DNA from: Azospirillum rugosum
GTDB taxonomy: Bacteria > Pseudomonadota > Alphaproteobacteria > Azospirillales > Azospirillaceae
Length of the DNA: 64,000 nt
Assembly (NCBI RefSeq): GCF_017876155.1
Contig: NZ_JAGINP010000010.1
Coordinates: 174,786-238,785, forward strand
Direction: 5' to 3'
Of this stretch, positions 16,771 through 25,984 are shown piece by piece. Under the pieces are notes generated by a model. That model did no database searches, was not told where the DNA came from, and saw only the letters and a program-made list of their open reading frames with translations. Each line of letters opens with the position of its first letter. The stretch's first letter is position 1. Both the position numbers and the translations under genes were made by a program.

Positions 16771-18174
16771 TCACGGGCGGGCACCCAGGGGCGGGCGGGC
16801 GACGCGCGTCCGCCGCGGGAGCCGCAGCAGCAGGCAGGGCTCCACCGGCACGTGGCGGCGGACCAGCCAATAGGTCCACAGCTTCCAGCCGACCAGCGAC
16901 ACCGCCGTGGCCGCCGCCGCCCCGGTCGCGCCGAAGCGCGGCACCAGAAGCGCGTTCAGCGCGATGTTCAAGGCGCCGAACAGCAGGTTCACGCGCATGG
17001 TACGGGTGTGGTGCCCGGTCATCATCAGGATTTCCCCGGCGGGGCCGAGCAGGCTGTCCACCAGACGTGTCAGCGCCATCAGGACGCACAGCGCGTAGCC
17101 GGCCGTGAATTCCGGCCCGAAGACGCCCAGCACCGGGACGCCGAAGGCCAGGATGCTGGCGCAGACCAGCGCCGCCGGCACCAGCGCCAGGATGTTGGCC
17201 GTGTCCACGACGGCCTGCATGCCCCGCAGATCCCCCTTGGCGTGCAGGGACGCGAAGCGGGGCAGCGCCGCCACGTTGGCGATCAGCGTGCAGAAGGTGG
17301 TCAGCTCCGCGATGCGCCGGGCCACCTGATAAAGGCCGACCTGCTCGTCGGTGGAGAAGAGGCCGATCAGGATGATGTCGGTCTCCGCCATCACGAAGAA
17401 GAAGACCGGCGTCAGCATCATGACCGTGGAAACGCCGACCCACCCGCGGTAGATCCGCACCCGCCCGCGCCCGACGCCGCGTCCATGTCCGCCGGGCAAC
17501 GCCGCCGGCCGCGCCCGCAACGTGCGCAGCAAATGGACCAGCAGCCCGATCCCGCTGATCAGGTTGGCCCCGGCGTAGAGCAGAATCGGCCCCTCCACTC
17601 CGTCCAGCCGGCCGGTGACGACCAGCCACAGCACGCCGGCTAGGATCATCAGGCGGGAATAGACATTCTCGTACAGGTTCCCCTGCAGCGGCTGGCCCAC
17701 GCCGCGCGCCGTGTCGGCCAGCAGCCGCATCAGCCCGATGGAGGCCAGCATCAGCACCGTCAGGCCGGTCGGCTGGCGATAGGCCTCCGGCAGCCAGGGC
17801 TGGATGGTCGAGACGGCCAGCCCCACCGCCGCCGCCATGGCGACGACGAGGACCGCGGCGAACAGCAGGAAATGCACCGCCATGCCCGTGCGGCCGCGGG
17901 CGAGATAGCGGGCCGTGATCTTCATGCCCGCCACCGGCAATCCCAGCGTCACCAGGATGACCAACATGTAGTTGAAGGACAATGCGAAGGAATAGCGGCC
18001 AAAATCGCCAGCGCCCAGGTTGCGGCTCAGCGCCACGCTGATGACGAAGATCAGCAGCGTCCCGCAGGCCCGCGATAGAAAGGTCGCGGCGCTGTCCAGA
18101 AGCTGGGCGCGCCGGGCGGAGTCGCCGAGCAGGGCGCCCGGCGCGGCCTTCAGCCGGTTCAGCATGGCCTTCAT
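16771..18174 (-). CDS. Wzx-type polysaccharide flippase (oligosaccharide translocase)
   Basis: About 467 residues with 12-14 hydrophobic segments; the MATE/Wzx-like start (F-L-S-R-A-C-G-T-L-L-I-F-V-I-S-V-A-L-S-R-N-L-G) is typical of the polysaccharide transport family. It should flip undecaprenyl-linked repeat units across the inner membrane. The ATG at 18174 overlaps the TGA of the upstream polymerase gene (ATGA), so it is translationally coupled. Last gene of the exopolysaccharide operon that reads leftward from 24520. The gap to the cellulase stop is only 32 bp and the two genes converge. Confidence 0.88.
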   Translation of the reverse strand: MKAMLNRLKAAPGALLGDSARRAQLLDSAATFLSRACGTLLIFVISVALSRNLGAGDFGRYSFALSFNYMLVILVTLGLPVAGMKITARYLARGRTGMAVHFLLFAAVLVVAMAAAVGLAVSTIQPWLPEAYRQPTGLTVLMLASIGLMRLLADTARGVGQPLQGNLYENVYSRLMILAGVLWLVVTGRLDGVEGPILLYAGANLISGIGLLVHLLRTLRARPAALPGGHGRGVGRGRVRIYRGWVGVSTVMMLTPVFFFVMAETDIILIGLFSTDEQVGLYQVARRIAELTTFCTLIANVAALPRFASLHAKGDLRGMQAVVDTANILALVPAALVCASILAFGVPVLGVFGPEFTAGYALCVLMALTRLVDSLLGPAGEILMMTGHHTRTMRVNLLFGALNIALNALLVPRFGATGAAAATAVSLVGWKLWTYWLVRRHVPVEPCLLLRLPRRTRVARPPLGARP

Positions 18175-19598
18175 CAAACCCTCCCGAGCGGAACCCGGTC
18201 GGCGTCGAGCGCCATCCGGTCCAGTTGCAGCGCCAGCAGCAGGTGGATGAAGCCGATCCAGTCGCCCGCCCGGAAAAGCTGGCTTTCCAGCGCGTTGTTC
18301 AGCGCGAGGCTCAGCATCACCGTGGCGATCACCATGGCCGCGACCAACGCCGGACCGGCAACCGCGTTGCGGTGGACCAGCCGCATGGCCAGCGCGATGT
18401 ACCAGAGGATCGCGAAGCTGGTGAGGCCCAACCCGATCCAGCCGGTTTGCAGCAGGATATCCATGTAGCCGCTGTGTGCCGTGTTGATGACGGTCGCGTC
18501 CATGAAGAACTCGTTCGGGTCGGCGTGGGTGAAGGGGTTGATCGGCAGCCCGATGCCCCAGAAGGCGCCCCAGCCGAAGCCGGTCAGTGGCCGGTCCTGC
18601 ACCTCGCGCAGCACGGCGTCCCAGATGAAGCTTCGGCCGGTGAAGGTCAGGTCGCCGAACATCAGCTGGTTGATGGTGTCGAGCGTGATGTTCAGGACCA
18701 TCATGTTCAACAGCGCCGCGCCGATGACCGCGACGGCGAGGCAGGTCGTGACCGTCATGTAGTAGCGGCCCTTGCGCACCACGTAGAAGATCGGGGGCAG
18801 CAGCAACAGCAGAAGCAGCGCGATGCCCAGCGCCGTTTTCGACCGCGTGACGTAGAGCAGCCACAGGTCGGCCGTCAGGGCGCCTGCGTAGAAGACCCAG
18901 CCGAACAGGCTGCGCGCCGACCACAGAGCCCCCACCAGCAGGCACCCGAACAGCAGCGCCATGGCCCCGGCGACGTTCTTCTGCGAATAGATGCCCTTTT
19001 CGCCGAGCGGGGTGACGCTGACCTCCGGCATGAACAGGACGACGAAGACGTTGAAGGCGACCACGCCCGCGCTGACCAGCCCCACCACGCGCAGCAGCGA
19101 CCGCGGCCCCGGCAGCGCCGCGGCCAGCGTGTAGGCGACCGCCAGGAACATCAGGAGCTGCACCCAGCGCAGCAGCGTGTAGGACGGCGACAGCGACCAC
19201 GCGGCGCTGACCAGGAACCAAGCGGTCGCCACCAGGATCGGCCAGCTGCGCCGCACCAGTTCCAGCACCACGCCCAGCCGCATCAGCAGGAAGGGCATGC
19301 TCATCAGGAACAGTCCGGACAGCGACAGGCGGTTGAAGGTGCTCAGCTTGTCGGCGTTGGCGAGCTGGTCGTAGCTGGCGGGCGCCAGCGGGATCGGTCC
19401 CACCGTGTAGAGCGTCAGCAGCAGCGCCAGGATGAAGACCGCCCCCATTCCGGCGATGAGCCGCTGGGTGGACAGCCGCCGCCGGTGGGACGGGCCGATC
19501 CCCGGTCCGTCGTGGCGGGCGGGGGCAGGCCGGATGCCATGGGGCCCGATTCCGTCGGGCCGGGCCCGGTCGGGCAGGGATGGGATCGCCGCGGCCAC
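18174..19598 (-). CDS. O-antigen ligase/Wzy-like polysaccharide polymerase
   Basis: About 474 residues, strongly hydrophobic with about 10-12 membrane helices. A large periplasmic loop in the second half carries the Wzy_C-like pattern (L-T-G-F-G-W-G-A-F-W, with H-S-G-Y-M-D near the end). In a Wzx/Wzy system this enzyme polymerises lipid-linked repeats in the periplasm. It lies between the GT2 gene (9 nt upstream stop) and wzx (4 nt overlap). The N-terminal 45 residues are Pro/Arg-rich and cytoplasmic; an internal start is possible but has no better ribosome site. Confidence 0.85.
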   Translation of the reverse strand: MAAAIPSLPDRARPDGIGPHGIRPAPARHDGPGIGPSHRRRLSTQRLIAGMGAVFILALLLTLYTVGPIPLAPASYDQLANADKLSTFNRLSLSGLFLMSMPFLLMRLGVVLELVRRSWPILVATAWFLVSAAWSLSPSYTLLRWVQLLMFLAVAYTLAAALPGPRSLLRVVGLVSAGVVAFNVFVVLFMPEVSVTPLGEKGIYSQKNVAGAMALLFGCLLVGALWSARSLFGWVFYAGALTADLWLLYVTRSKTALGIALLLLLLLPPIFYVVRKGRYYMTVTTCLAVAVIGAALLNMMVLNITLDTINQLMFGDLTFTGRSFIWDAVLREVQDRPLTGFGWGAFWGIGLPINPFTHADPNEFFMDATVINTAHSGYMDILLQTGWIGLGLTSFAILWYIALAMRLVHRNAVAGPALVAAMVIATVMLSLALNNALESQLFRAGDWIGFIHLLLALQLDRMALDADRVPLGRV

Positions 19599-19607
19599 CG
19601 CGGTGCC

Positions 19608-20624
19608 TCACGCCTTGGCCGAGCGGCCGGCGAGGGCCGGGGCCTTCGGCGTGCGGCCATAGACCTGGACGCGGAAGCCCTTGGACCAGAAGATCTTGCC
19701 AAGGCCGCCCGCCGCCGACCAGAGACAGCCGGTCGACCGTTCGCGGTTGGTCGGGGCGGTGAGGAGCGCCAGCGTGCCGTAAAGCGCCGCCTGAACCGCG
19801 CCCGCCGCCATGAAGCGGGCCAGTGAACCGACCCGGCGGGGGTTGGTCATCACGCAGGAGAAGGAGGTCGTCTGCCCGCTGCGGTAGCGGTAGCGCGTGA
19901 CGTAGCGGCTGTTCGTCCGCTCCGGCGGGATGAACTCCTGCACGACGGCCTCCTTGCACCAGACCATCCGCCGCCCCTCCAACCTCAGCTGGGTGAAGAA
20001 GACGGTGTCCTCGCCGCCACACAGGCCCAGCACGGGGCTGAAGCACTGCTCCTTTGCCAGACAGCGGTCGCGGACCATCAGCACGTTGTTGGTCGCCGTC
20101 GTGCGGGTGCAGATCTGCCGGCGGTCGAGGAACCACAGCAGCTTCTTGCGGTCCATGGGCGTGCCGGTCGGGGCGTCGGATGATTGGGTGAAGGCCGCCT
20201 CGTACAGGCGCGGGAAGTCTTCGACCGGCTTGACGAAGATCGGCAGGACGGGGCCGAACACCGCGTCGGCGCCGGTTTCCGTTTGGGTCTTCACCAGCTG
20301 GTGCAGCCAGTCGGGCTGCGGCTGCTCGTCGTCGTCGATGAAGGCGACCAGCCGCCCGCGCAGATGCCGGATGCCGGTGTTGCGGGCGTTGGAGATGCCC
20401 GGCCGCGGCTCCGCCACGTAGTGAAGCGACGGGATCTCCGCGGCGAGCGTGGCAACGGTTTCCGCCGCCGACCGGTCGGGGCAGTTGTCCACCACCACGA
20501 TCTCCGTTGCGAGGGAGCCGAGATGCTCCTGCGCGGCCAGGCGGCGGAGCAGGTTCGGCAGCAGGTGCGTGCGGCGGAAGGTGCAGACCAGAACGCTGAT
20601 GTCGGGGGTGCGGTCGCTGTGCAT
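19608..20624 (-). CDS. Family 2 glycosyltransferase
   Basis: About 338 residues. GT-A fold: S-V-L-V-C-T-F-R-R near the start, V-V-D-N-C-P nucleotide-binding strand, P-G-I-S-N-A-R-N and the metal-binding D-D-D-E in F-I-D-D-D-E. A G-E-D motif (G-G-E-D-T) marks the catalytic-base region. It should add a sugar to a lipid-linked intermediate on the cytoplasmic side of the membrane. The ATG at 20624 is preferred because GGGAG lies 8 nt upstream; a second in-frame ATG at 20645 is less well placed. It lies in the exopolysaccharide operon, between the Wzc kinase and the polymerase. Confidence 0.88.
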   Translation of the reverse strand: MHSDRTPDISVLVCTFRRTHLLPNLLRRLAAQEHLGSLATEIVVVDNCPDRSAAETVATLAAEIPSLHYVAEPRPGISNARNTGIRHLRGRLVAFIDDDEQPQPDWLHQLVKTQTETGADAVFGPVLPIFVKPVEDFPRLYEAAFTQSSDAPTGTPMDRKKLLWFLDRRQICTRTTATNNVLMVRDRCLAKEQCFSPVLGLCGGEDTVFFTQLRLEGRRMVWCKEAVVQEFIPPERTNSRYVTRYRYRSGQTTSFSCVMTNPRRVGSLARFMAAGAVQAALYGTLALLTAPTNRERSTGCLWSAAGGLGKIFWSKGFRVQVYGRTPKAPALAGRSAKA

Positions 20625-20654
20625 GGCTTGCTCCCGGTCAGGCATGAAGGGGGA

Positions 20655-22910
20655 TCAGGCGTAGTAGGAGTTCCGCTTGGACAGGACGTGATCGACGTCG
20701 CCGTAGCGGTAGCGGGCGTGCTGCTGCATGTTCACGCGGGTCAGCACCGTGCCGGCGATGGGGGCGTTGCTGACGCGCAGCAGGCGCATCGCGTTGCGGA
20801 TGGCCGTGCGCGGGGTGCGCTCCCAACGGACGGCCAGCAGCACCGCATCGGCCCAGGCCGCCAGCAGAAGGGAGTCAGGCGCCGTCAGCACCGGCGGCGT
20901 GTCCAGGATGACGAGGTCGTACTGCGTCGCGGCCCAGGCGAGCAGCCCGCGCGTGGCGTCGGATCGCAGCAGGCTCTGCACGTTGCCGGTCACCGACGAG
21001 GACGGGATGTAGTCGAGACCGGACTCCGCGTGGTGGATCAGACCCTGGCCCGGCGCCCCATTGTCGATCAGGGTGGCGGGCAGGTCGGTGTGCGGGCGGC
21101 TGTCCAGCAGCCGGCCGACCGCCGGGCGGCGAAGGTCGAAGTCGAGCAGCAGGGTGCGCCCGCCCGCCCGCGCCGCCGTCACCGCCAGCGAGGTCGCCAG
21201 CACCGTCTTGCCTTCCTGCGGCAGGGAGGAGGTGACGACGATGATCTTCGGCGCCCGCCCGCTCGGCGCCAGGGACAGCTCCGCCCCGATCGCCATCAGC
21301 GCCTCGCGGTAGTAGGACGGGCGGGCCGCCAGGATTTCGCCGACCGGGTTCGGCTTGCCGTCCAGTTCGGGGACGAGGCCGTAGCCGACCGCGTTGTGGA
21401 ACTCCTCCAGCTTCTCCACGTCGCTGATGCCGCCGCGCAGCCAGTCGGAGATGATGACCAGCAGGACGCCCAGCGCCGCCGAGGTGACGAGCGCCGCCAC
21501 GACGATCATCGACTTGCTGGGGCCGGACGGCTTGGACGGGGCGACGGCAGCGGAGATCAGGCGGGCGTCCGACTGGCCATTGGTCGAGCGCTGGTCCACC
21601 TGTTTGAACTGCTCCAGCAGATTCATGTAGATGGTGCGGTTGATCTGGGCCTCGCGGTCGAGCTGGGCGGCGCGGATCTCGTTGTCGCCCAGCGCGCCCT
21701 GGCGCACGGTCAGCCCGTCCAGCCGGGCGCGCAGCGCCTCTTCCCGGCCCTGGGCGGCCCGCACCTCGCCGCGCAGACTGCCGAGGATGCGGCCGACCTC
21801 CTGATCGATCTTGTCCTGCAGGGCGGCGCGCTGGCTGCGCAGATTCTGGATGTCCGGGTGGCGCGGCCCCAGCCGTTCCAGAAGGTTGCCTTCGGCGGAC
21901 TGGAGCTTCGCCTCCTGCTCGCGCAGCGTCTGGATCAGGTGGGAGTCCACGACCCGTGACACCATCATCGACGCCCGGGAGGAGAGCGCGCGTTCCGCCT
22001 CCTTCAGTTCGGCATCCAATTCCGCCCGCCTGGCGGCGGCGGCGACGAGCTGGCCGTTGAGGTTCACCAGCTCCTGGTTCAGCAGGGTGGTGCCGTTGAC
22101 CTCCAGAAGGCCGTGGTCCTTGCGGAAGGTGCGCGCCGCCGTCTCGCTGGCCAGCATGGTCTGGCGCAGCTCGTCCAGCCGGGACGCGATGTCGCGGGCG
22201 GCGGCGCGGGTCGACTCCTCGCGCGTGTTCGCCTGGTCGGCCAGATAGAACTCGGAAAACTTGTTGGCGACGGCAGCGGCAAGGTGCGGATCGCGGGACA
22301 CGAAGCGGACGCGCAGCGTGTAAGCGCCGCCCTCGTTCAGCACGGTCAGCCGGCTCATCACCTCGCGCACCACCTCCTCGTCGATGGAGCCGGGCGGCAG
22401 TTCCGGCTCCGGCTCCGGCGCGAGGCCGAGGCTGTCGCGGACCGCCAGGAAGGCCTCGCGCACGGGCTGGAGGTGATCGGCGATGGCTTTGCGCAGCGGC
22501 GATTGGGTCTGGAGCTTCGGGTTGAACTCTGGACTCTGGTCCAGCGCCATGGCGCGGATCACCTTCTCGGCCAGGCTGCGCGTCGTCAGCAGGTCCATTT
22601 CCGTTCGGATGACGTAGGCGTCGGACTGGAGGCCCTGGATCAGCTTCTCGGTCGCGGGTTGCAGGGCCGACAGGCGGCTGTTGCGGCTTTCCAGGAGCAG
22701 CGTCGTTTCTGCCGAATAGCGGGGCGGCATGGTGGACACGGCCGCCACGGTGGCCGCGGTCAGAAACGCCGTGGTGATCAGGACCGTCCAGCGCCGGCGC
22801 ATGACCACGCGCGCCAGGTGGACGATGTCGATCTCCAGATAATGGTCCCGCCCGTGGTGATCCCGCGCGTGCGCGCCCCGATGGGGGCTCGGCAAAACCT
22901 GTTCCGACAT
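20655..22910 (-). CDS. Wzc/GumC-type polysaccharide co-polymerase with BY-kinase domain
   Basis: About 751 residues. The N-terminal Wzz domain has a membrane segment near 41-61, followed by a long periplasmic coiled-coil part and a second membrane segment near 475. The cytoplasmic tyrosine kinase domain has a Walker A (S-S-L-P-Q-E-G-K-T, Gly567-Lys568), Walker A' (L-L-L-D-F-D, near 590) and Walker B (V-I-L-D-T-P-P, near 668). The C-terminus has clustered tyrosines (Y-R-Y, then S-Y-Y-A), the usual autophosphorylation sites. It controls chain length and export of the exopolysaccharide. It follows the initiating sugar transferase gene in the same operon. Confidence 0.93.
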   Translation of the reverse strand: MSEQVLPSPHRGAHARDHHGRDHYLEIDIVHLARVVMRRRWTVLITTAFLTAATVAAVSTMPPRYSAETTLLLESRNSRLSALQPATEKLIQGLQSDAYVIRTEMDLLTTRSLAEKVIRAMALDQSPEFNPKLQTQSPLRKAIADHLQPVREAFLAVRDSLGLAPEPEPELPPGSIDEEVVREVMSRLTVLNEGGAYTLRVRFVSRDPHLAAAVANKFSEFYLADQANTREESTRAAARDIASRLDELRQTMLASETAARTFRKDHGLLEVNGTTLLNQELVNLNGQLVAAAARRAELDAELKEAERALSSRASMMVSRVVDSHLIQTLREQEAKLQSAEGNLLERLGPRHPDIQNLRSQRAALQDKIDQEVGRILGSLRGEVRAAQGREEALRARLDGLTVRQGALGDNEIRAAQLDREAQINRTIYMNLLEQFKQVDQRSTNGQSDARLISAAVAPSKPSGPSKSMIVVAALVTSAALGVLLVIISDWLRGGISDVEKLEEFHNAVGYGLVPELDGKPNPVGEILAARPSYYREALMAIGAELSLAPSGRAPKIIVVTSSLPQEGKTVLATSLAVTAARAGGRTLLLDFDLRRPAVGRLLDSRPHTDLPATLIDNGAPGQGLIHHAESGLDYIPSSSVTGNVQSLLRSDATRGLLAWAATQYDLVILDTPPVLTAPDSLLLAAWADAVLLAVRWERTPRTAIRNAMRLLRVSNAPIAGTVLTRVNMQQHARYRYGDVDHVLSKRNSYYA

Positions 22911-22954
22911 AAGCCGTCCTTTTTAGGATTGGGACTGTTGGGATGGAGTCGGGT

Positions 22955-23605
22955 TCACACGCCCGGGTAGCGCACCAGCGCCGGGACGGTTGCGATCAGG
23001 ATCTTCATGTCGAGGAGAAGCGAGCGCTGCTCGATGTAGGCGAGGTCGAGCGCGACCCGCTGCATCATGGTCTCGACCGACGGCGTCTCCCCGCGCTGGC
23101 CGACGACCTGGGCCAACCCGGTGATGCCGGGCTTGACGGCGTAGCGGCGCCGGTAGCCGACGACCAGTTTGCCGAACTCCTCGTCATGCACGGTGGCGTG
23201 CGGACGCGGACCGACCAGCGACATGTCGCCGAGCAGCACGTTCAGCAGCTGCGGCAGCTCGTCCAGGCTGGTCTTGCGCAGGAACCGGCCGACGCGGGTC
23301 ACGCGCGGGTCTCCGCGCCGTGCCTGCCGCACGCCGGCGCCTTGGTGCACGCGCATGGAGCGGAACTTGACGATGCGGAAGCGCGCGCCGTTGCAGCCGC
23401 TGCGCCACTGCGTGAACAGCACCGGGCCGGGCGAATCCAGGCGGATCGCCAGGGCGATGATCAGCAGAAGCGGCAGGAAGGCGAGCAGAAGGAGGGCGGC
23501 GATCAGGACATCGAGTGTCCGCTTGGTCGTTTCGTAGGCCACGATCCGCGGTGGCGGCAGGTTGCGGTTCTTGTGGGTCTCGGGGAGCAAGCGCGCATAG
23601 CTCAT
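22955..23605 (-). CDS. Initiating sugar transferase (polyprenyl phosphate phosphoglycosyl transferase)
   Basis: About 216 residues, the short, single-domain form. One membrane/re-entrant helix (about 30-55) precedes the monotopic phosphoglycosyl transferase core. Visible core motifs are F-R-S-M-R, R-V-T-R-V-G-R-F-L-R-K-T-S-L-D-E-L-P-Q (catalytic Asp-Glu), G-P-R-P and P-G-I-T-G-L. It transfers the first sugar phosphate to undecaprenyl phosphate and so starts repeat-unit synthesis. ExoY/PssY-like. It lies between the WecB-type transferase and the Wzc gene. Confidence 0.92.
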   Translation of the reverse strand: MSYARLLPETHKNRNLPPPRIVAYETTKRTLDVLIAALLLLAFLPLLLIIALAIRLDSPGPVLFTQWRSGCNGARFRIVKFRSMRVHQGAGVRQARRGDPRVTRVGRFLRKTSLDELPQLLNVLLGDMSLVGPRPHATVHDEEFGKLVVGYRRRYAVKPGITGLAQVVGQRGETPSVETMMQRVALDLAYIEQRSLLLDMKILIATVPALVRYPGV

Positions 23606-23653
23606 GCGGGGCCTCCGGAGGTCGGTCTGGGCGTGTGCGGTCGCGGGTGGGCG

Positions 23654-24520
23654 TCAGACGCGGCGGCGCAGGGTGGGCTCCGTGCCCTGGGCCAGAGGGC
23701 GCTGGCCGAGCAAGCGCACATGGTCGGCGACCAGCAGCGGCACGATGCGCGGCCCGCTGACCAGGTAGCGGCGCCACAGGCGTTCCCAGTCGGCCGACAA
23801 CCGGTGCAGCCACTCGAAGCCGGCGTGGCGCATCCACACCGGTGCACGCCGTTCCTCGCCGGCCAGGAAGTTCAACGAGGCGCCGATGCACAGGCCGAGG
23901 CCGGTCGCCCGGCCCTCTTCCGCCAGCCTCCAGGCCAGCAGCTCCTGCCGCGGCGACCCGACGGCCAGGAAGACGAACCGCGCGGGGTTCTGCTCAACGA
24001 AATCCAGGCAGCGCCGGATCTCCGCCTCGCTCGACGCGAAGCCCATCGGCGGGTCGTAATGATAGAGGTTGTGGAGGCCGTAGCGCTTGCGGATGGCCTC
24101 GATGGCCTGGGCACGGCAGCCGATCACGCAAATCCGGTCGGTCGGATCGATGATGCGTTCGAACATGGCTTCGGTCAGGTCGCTGCCCGTCACGATGGCC
24201 GACACCCGGTCCGGGTGGAGGCGGCACAGCCGGTGCAGAACGCGGCTGTCGCACAGCGACAGGATCGCCCGGTCGTACAGCGGCCGCGTGGACCGGTCGG
24301 CATGGTTCAGCCGGACCACATGGTCCACGTTGGGCGTCACGACATAGTCGAACGGGGACCCCACCGGACGTTCGGTCACGAACTTCAGAATGTCTGTGAA
24401 GCCAATATCGTCAAATGGAACGCCGCAAATCTCACGACGCTTTGCAAATGCCAGATTGTCTAGATGAGTGTATGGCTCTGATTTCCTGGGTCCTTCGGCT
24501 TCACGGATTTTTGGAAGCAT
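23654..24520 (-). CDS. WecB/TagA/CpsF-family glycosyltransferase
   Basis: About 288 residues. Family features are seen: V-T-P-N-V-D-H near residue 60, L-C-D-S-R-V-L, the T-G-S-D-L stretch, and V-G-S-P-R-Q-E near the end with G-L-C-I-G-A-S-L-N-F. Members add an N-acetylmannosaminuronate-like or glucose-type sugar to lipid-linked precursors. First gene of the leftward exopolysaccharide operon; its promoter should lie in the AT-rich DNA right of 24520. ATG 24520 is the only sensible start. Its 5' codons are more A/T-rich than the rest of the gene. Confidence 0.88.
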   Translation of the reverse strand: MLPKIREAEGPRKSEPYTHLDNLAFAKRREICGVPFDDIGFTDILKFVTERPVGSPFDYVVTPNVDHVVRLNHADRSTRPLYDRAILSLCDSRVLHRLCRLHPDRVSAIVTGSDLTEAMFERIIDPTDRICVIGCRAQAIEAIRKRYGLHNLYHYDPPMGFASSEAEIRRCLDFVEQNPARFVFLAVGSPRQELLAWRLAEEGRATGLGLCIGASLNFLAGEERRAPVWMRHAGFEWLHRLSADWERLWRRYLVSGPRIVPLLVADHVRLLGQRPLAQGTEPTLRRRV

Positions 24521-24883
24521 CGTTTCTCTCCCACAAAATCTTTGCGAGCGGCGATGATGGGCACAGAAACGTTGGTTTCTTAATCCGGTTTTAGGTTTAT
24601 CTCATCCGGGCGAGGGGCGCGCGCCAGCCGTCGGCGCCGATGGTCCTTTTCGGGGCACCGCCTGCGTTCGCTTCTTTGCAGATGGATGACGATGGTCTGG
24701 GTACTCCGGGCGAGCGATGCGCCTCGCCGGATTCCGGCGGCCCGCTCACGTTGGAGAGCTTCGATTTCGAAGGTTTCCCGACGCACTCTGGGGCTGGGCC
24801 CTGCAAGACGGTCATGCCATGGCCGTGCACGCATCCTTCCCCATGGGCCGCGCCCACGGCCGCAACCCGTCGAGGAGCCGCCG
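24521..24883. other. Divergent intergenic region of the exopolysaccharide locus
   Basis: 363 bp between the leftward WecB-type gene and the rightward glycosyltransferase. The left third is AT-rich and probably carries the main leftward promoter; the right part is GC-rich with short overlapping frames that show no family similarity. No gene is called here. Confidence 0.45.
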
Positions 24884-25909
24884 ATGCCTCCACAACCGGA
24901 CCAGCTGGTCCTGCTGTTCTTCAAGGATTTCGAAACGGACCGCTTCTTCCAGGGTGACCGGTACCTGAAACGGGTCGTCCGCCCCCTGTACAACCTGATG
25001 CACCACAAGCAGAAGGTCTCGGGCTACAAGATGGTCCTGAAACTGCTGGTGAAGGCGCTGAAGGAGCAGGGGTGCGAGGTGCGGGTCAACGACCACCGCA
25101 CCGCGGCGCGCCTGCCGGGGCATCCCGTCGGGTTGATCGGCTATCCGCACATCCTCCAGGGATGGAGCCTGCCGAACCCGGCGCTACTCGGCCCGTCGCT
25201 GTTCGACCATCCACTGGAAGCGCCGCAGCTGATGCGCGATCCGCGCTTCAAGGGTTACCTGACGCTGGCGGATTGGCACCACCGGATGTTCAAGGCCCAT
25301 TACGGCGATGTGTGCGCCCGCTTCCTAACCGGCATCGACACGGACGCCTGGCCGGACCTGTCCGCACATCCCAAGACCACGGACGTGCTGGTCTACGACA
25401 AGATCCGATGGAATCACGAGGAAATGCGCCGGACCCTGACCGAACCGGTGCTGCGTCACCTGGAAATGCGTGGGATAACGTACGAGTTGGTCCGCTACAA
25501 GGAGTACGACTACGCCGGGTTCAAGCGGATGCTTGCCCGCAGCCGGTCCCTCGTCTTCCTGTGCGAGCACGAGACGCAGGGCCTTGCCTACCAGGAGGCC
25601 ATGGCGTCGAACCTGCCGGTGCTGGCCTGGGACAACGGCTTCTGGATGGATCCACGCCGCCCGCGGTTCGAGCCGGAACCCGTGCCCGCGTCCTCCGTCC
25701 CCTATTTCGACGAAGCGCTCTGCGGGTCCCGCTTCCACAACGCCGACGCCTTTCCGGCGGCGTTCGACGCCTTCTGGGAACGCCTCGGCACCTACCAGCC
25801 GCGCCGGTATGTGGAGGAGCACCTGTCGCTGGGGCGGTCCGCGGTGCAGTATCTGGAACAATACACCCGCGTCGCCCGGCAGCCGATGGTGTTCAGCTTC
25901 GCGTCCTGA
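24884..25909 (+). CDS. Glycosyltransferase, GT4-like C-terminal half
   Basis: About 341 residues. The C-terminal half has the retaining GT-B pattern: H-E-T-Q-G-L-A-Y-Q-E-A-M-A (the E-x7-E nucleotide-sugar contact), then P-V-L-A-W-D-N. The N-terminal half is not clearly a known family but includes L-I-G-Y-P-H. It likely adds a sugar to the exopolysaccharide repeat unit in the cytoplasm. The ATG at 24884 has GAGGAG about 6 nt upstream; the frame further upstream lacks a plausible start. It is divergent from the main operon and ends 26 bp before an intrinsic terminator. Confidence 0.8.
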   Translation: MPPQPDQLVLLFFKDFETDRFFQGDRYLKRVVRPLYNLMHHKQKVSGYKMVLKLLVKALKEQGCEVRVNDHRTAARLPGHPVGLIGYPHILQGWSLPNPALLGPSLFDHPLEAPQLMRDPRFKGYLTLADWHHRMFKAHYGDVCARFLTGIDTDAWPDLSAHPKTTDVLVYDKIRWNHEEMRRTLTEPVLRHLEMRGITYELVRYKEYDYAGFKRMLARSRSLVFLCEHETQGLAYQEAMASNLPVLAWDNGFWMDPRRPRFEPEPVPASSVPYFDEALCGSRFHNADAFPAAFDAFWERLGTYQPRRYVEEHLSLGRSAVQYLEQYTRVARQPMVFSFAS

Positions 25910-25935
25910 CGGAAATCGACGGAACGGGATCGCCC

Positions 25936-25974
25936 AAAAAAGCCCTCTTCCCGGCCGGGGAAGAGGGCTTTTTT
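25936..25974. terminator. Bidirectional intrinsic terminator
   Basis: A near-perfect hairpin: AAAAAAGCCCTCTTCCC, loop GGCC, then GGGGAAGAGGGCTTTTTT. The A- and T-tracts on both sides allow it to stop transcription from both converging genes (glycosyltransferase and GH5 enzyme). Confidence 0.93.
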
Positions 25975-25984
25975 GGGGCGGCGC

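Noticed and set aside
24640..24883. Small frames between the WecB-type gene and the divergent glycosyltransferase
   Set aside because: No ribosome site or family pattern; treated as control region.
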